Below are positions 63,422 to 64,000 of a stretch of 64,000 nt of DNA, piece after piece (the first letter of the stretch is position 1; the number at the start of each line of letters is the position of its first letter). A program made the position numbers and the translations under genes. The notes under the pieces were generated by a model that did no database searches, was not told the DNA's origin, and saw nothing but the letters and a program-made list of their open reading frames with translations. Source of the stretch: Candidatus Neomarinimicrobiota bacterium (GTDB lineage: Bacteria > Fidelibacterota > UBA8477 > JABMPR01). The DNA is taken from the NCBI GenBank assembly GCA_016784545.1, contig JADHUM010000004.1, forward strand, positions 39,641 to 103,640, given 5' to 3'.

Positions 63422-63817
63422 ATGGAAATCCAAATGCCACCGAAGAAAAAAACTTTATTGTTTGTAGAGGATGACCCGGGCTGGAGATTGATCATTAGCT
63501 ATATGGTTAAAAACATGGACATCGAAGCACTCTATGCTGAGTCAGGTGAGGACGCATTACAGATTATCAAAGATCGCAAGGATGTTGAGATTATGTTTTT
63601 GGATGTGTCACTTGGGAATGGCATATCTGGAATGGATCTGGCTGGAAGAATCAAATCCAATCAGTGTTATAAGAATATTCCTCTGATTGCCATGACAGCA
63701 TATGAGAAAAAAAGTATCGAGGGTTATCAGGAGAATGGCTTCAATGGATATCTCCAAAAACCATATTCTGCAGCTCAATTTGGCGCAGTCATTGAAGGAA
63801 ATTATCATCTGAACTAA
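63422..63817 (+). CDS. Single-domain response regulator (CheY-like)
   Basis: 131 residues forming one receiver domain: acidic pair VEDD (15-18), phospho-Asp61 in MFLDVSLGNG, Thr92 in AMTAY and Lys113 in LQKPY. There is no output domain, so it acts by binding a partner protein or as a phosphotransfer step. GAGGAGA lies 8 bases before the ATG. No kinase gene is adjacent; the only hybrid kinase in the window (11597-13135) ends in a similar receiver (VVEDD, MTKPF). It is divergent from HMG-CoA reductase. Confidence 0.9.
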   Translation: MEIQMPPKKKTLLFVEDDPGWRLIISYMVKNMDIEALYAESGEDALQIIKDRKDVEIMFLDVSLGNGISGMDLAGRIKSNQCYKNIPLIAMTAYEKKSIEGYQENGFNGYLQKPYSAAQFGAVIEGNYHLN

Positions 63818-63867
63818 AATTAATTATTGTAAGAAAATATTGGAGAAACGCCATAGCCCCGGACTTA

Positions 63868-64000
63868 AGAGGCTGTGTGAGAATACAATTGCAAGAGTCT
63901 CTTTTTCGTCATTTTGAGACATCTTTCACTCATTTCTCTGATAAATTGACATTTTCATTGTCTAGATCAAAAGAAACAGCCATTTCAAGCCATTTCCCAG
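63868..64000 (-). mobile_element. Possible insertion-sequence end with transposase C-terminus
   Basis: GAGGCTGTGTGAGAATAC at 63868-63885 resembles the terminal repeats of IS1182/IS4-like elements. On the minus strand, bases 64000-63962 are open and end with LKWLFLLI-stop, similar to the ends of DDE transposases. The body would be outside the window, so this is only a suspicion. Confidence 0.25.

Overview
The window (about 45 percent G+C by eye) reads as a chromosome segment of a Gram-negative FCB-superphylum bacterium, most likely of the Marinimicrobia / Calditrichota / Cloacimonadota type. The grounds are eight very large exported proteins that all end in the same FlgD-Ig-like / type IX-style C-terminal tail (QNYPNPFNP followed about 75 residues later by TIKM-V-LR at the very C-terminus), an outer-membrane efflux system, LytTR signalling, and purine-rich Shine-Dalgarno sites (AAGGGGG) in front of many genes. 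GTG and TTG starts are frequent. The phylum is an inference; no rRNA or tRNA gene is present.

Layout. 1-1914: end of an MFS transporter, a terminator, then a tight run DUF971 protein - small membrane protein - YbjQ protein - TrmH-type RNA methyltransferase. 2088-3065: exported beta-propeller protein. 3287-7492: a complete three-gene saccharopine route of lysine breakdown (lysine-ketoglutarate reductase, saccharopine dehydrogenase, ALDH7-type aminoadipate-semialdehyde dehydrogenase). 7538-11113: rsmI - unknown membrane protein - tmk - S41 protease, all joined by 4-base overlaps. 11114-16296 (minus): hotdog-fold protein, hybrid histidine kinase, APC permease and a succinate-semialdehyde-type dehydrogenase. 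16320-50698: a 34-kb island of exported and surface proteins (lamin-tail/CotH, golvesin-like, LVIVD/CSLREA/beta-helix, FG-GAP/ASPIC/LamG, cohesin-dockerin, beta-helix) with a mntP gene between them. 50861-58520: MFP-RND-TolC efflux operon, divergent from a LytS/LytTR two-component pair. 58607-63102 (minus): HMG-CoA reductase - PlsC-like acyltransferase - alkyl-DHAP-synthase-like flavoprotein - short-chain reductase. 63422-63817: single-domain response regulator. A possible insertion-sequence end lies at the right edge.

Two things stand out. First, the four-gene minus-strand operon at 58607-63102 has the three enzyme types that peroxisomes use to make ether glycerolipids (acyltransferase, alkyl-DHAP synthase, SDR-type acyl/alkyl-DHAP reductase), next to the committed enzyme of the mevalonate pathway; this suggests a bacterial ether-lipid module. 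Second, the surface-protein island shows traces of recombination between its own conserved ends: orphan copies of the C-terminal tail after stop codons (43005-43064 and 49621-49645), a homologous 120-base leader before two different genes, and a 375-base indel-free direct repeat that flanks one tail-bearing gene and begins two otherwise different proteins. Together these suggest a cassette-like turnover of secreted proteins.
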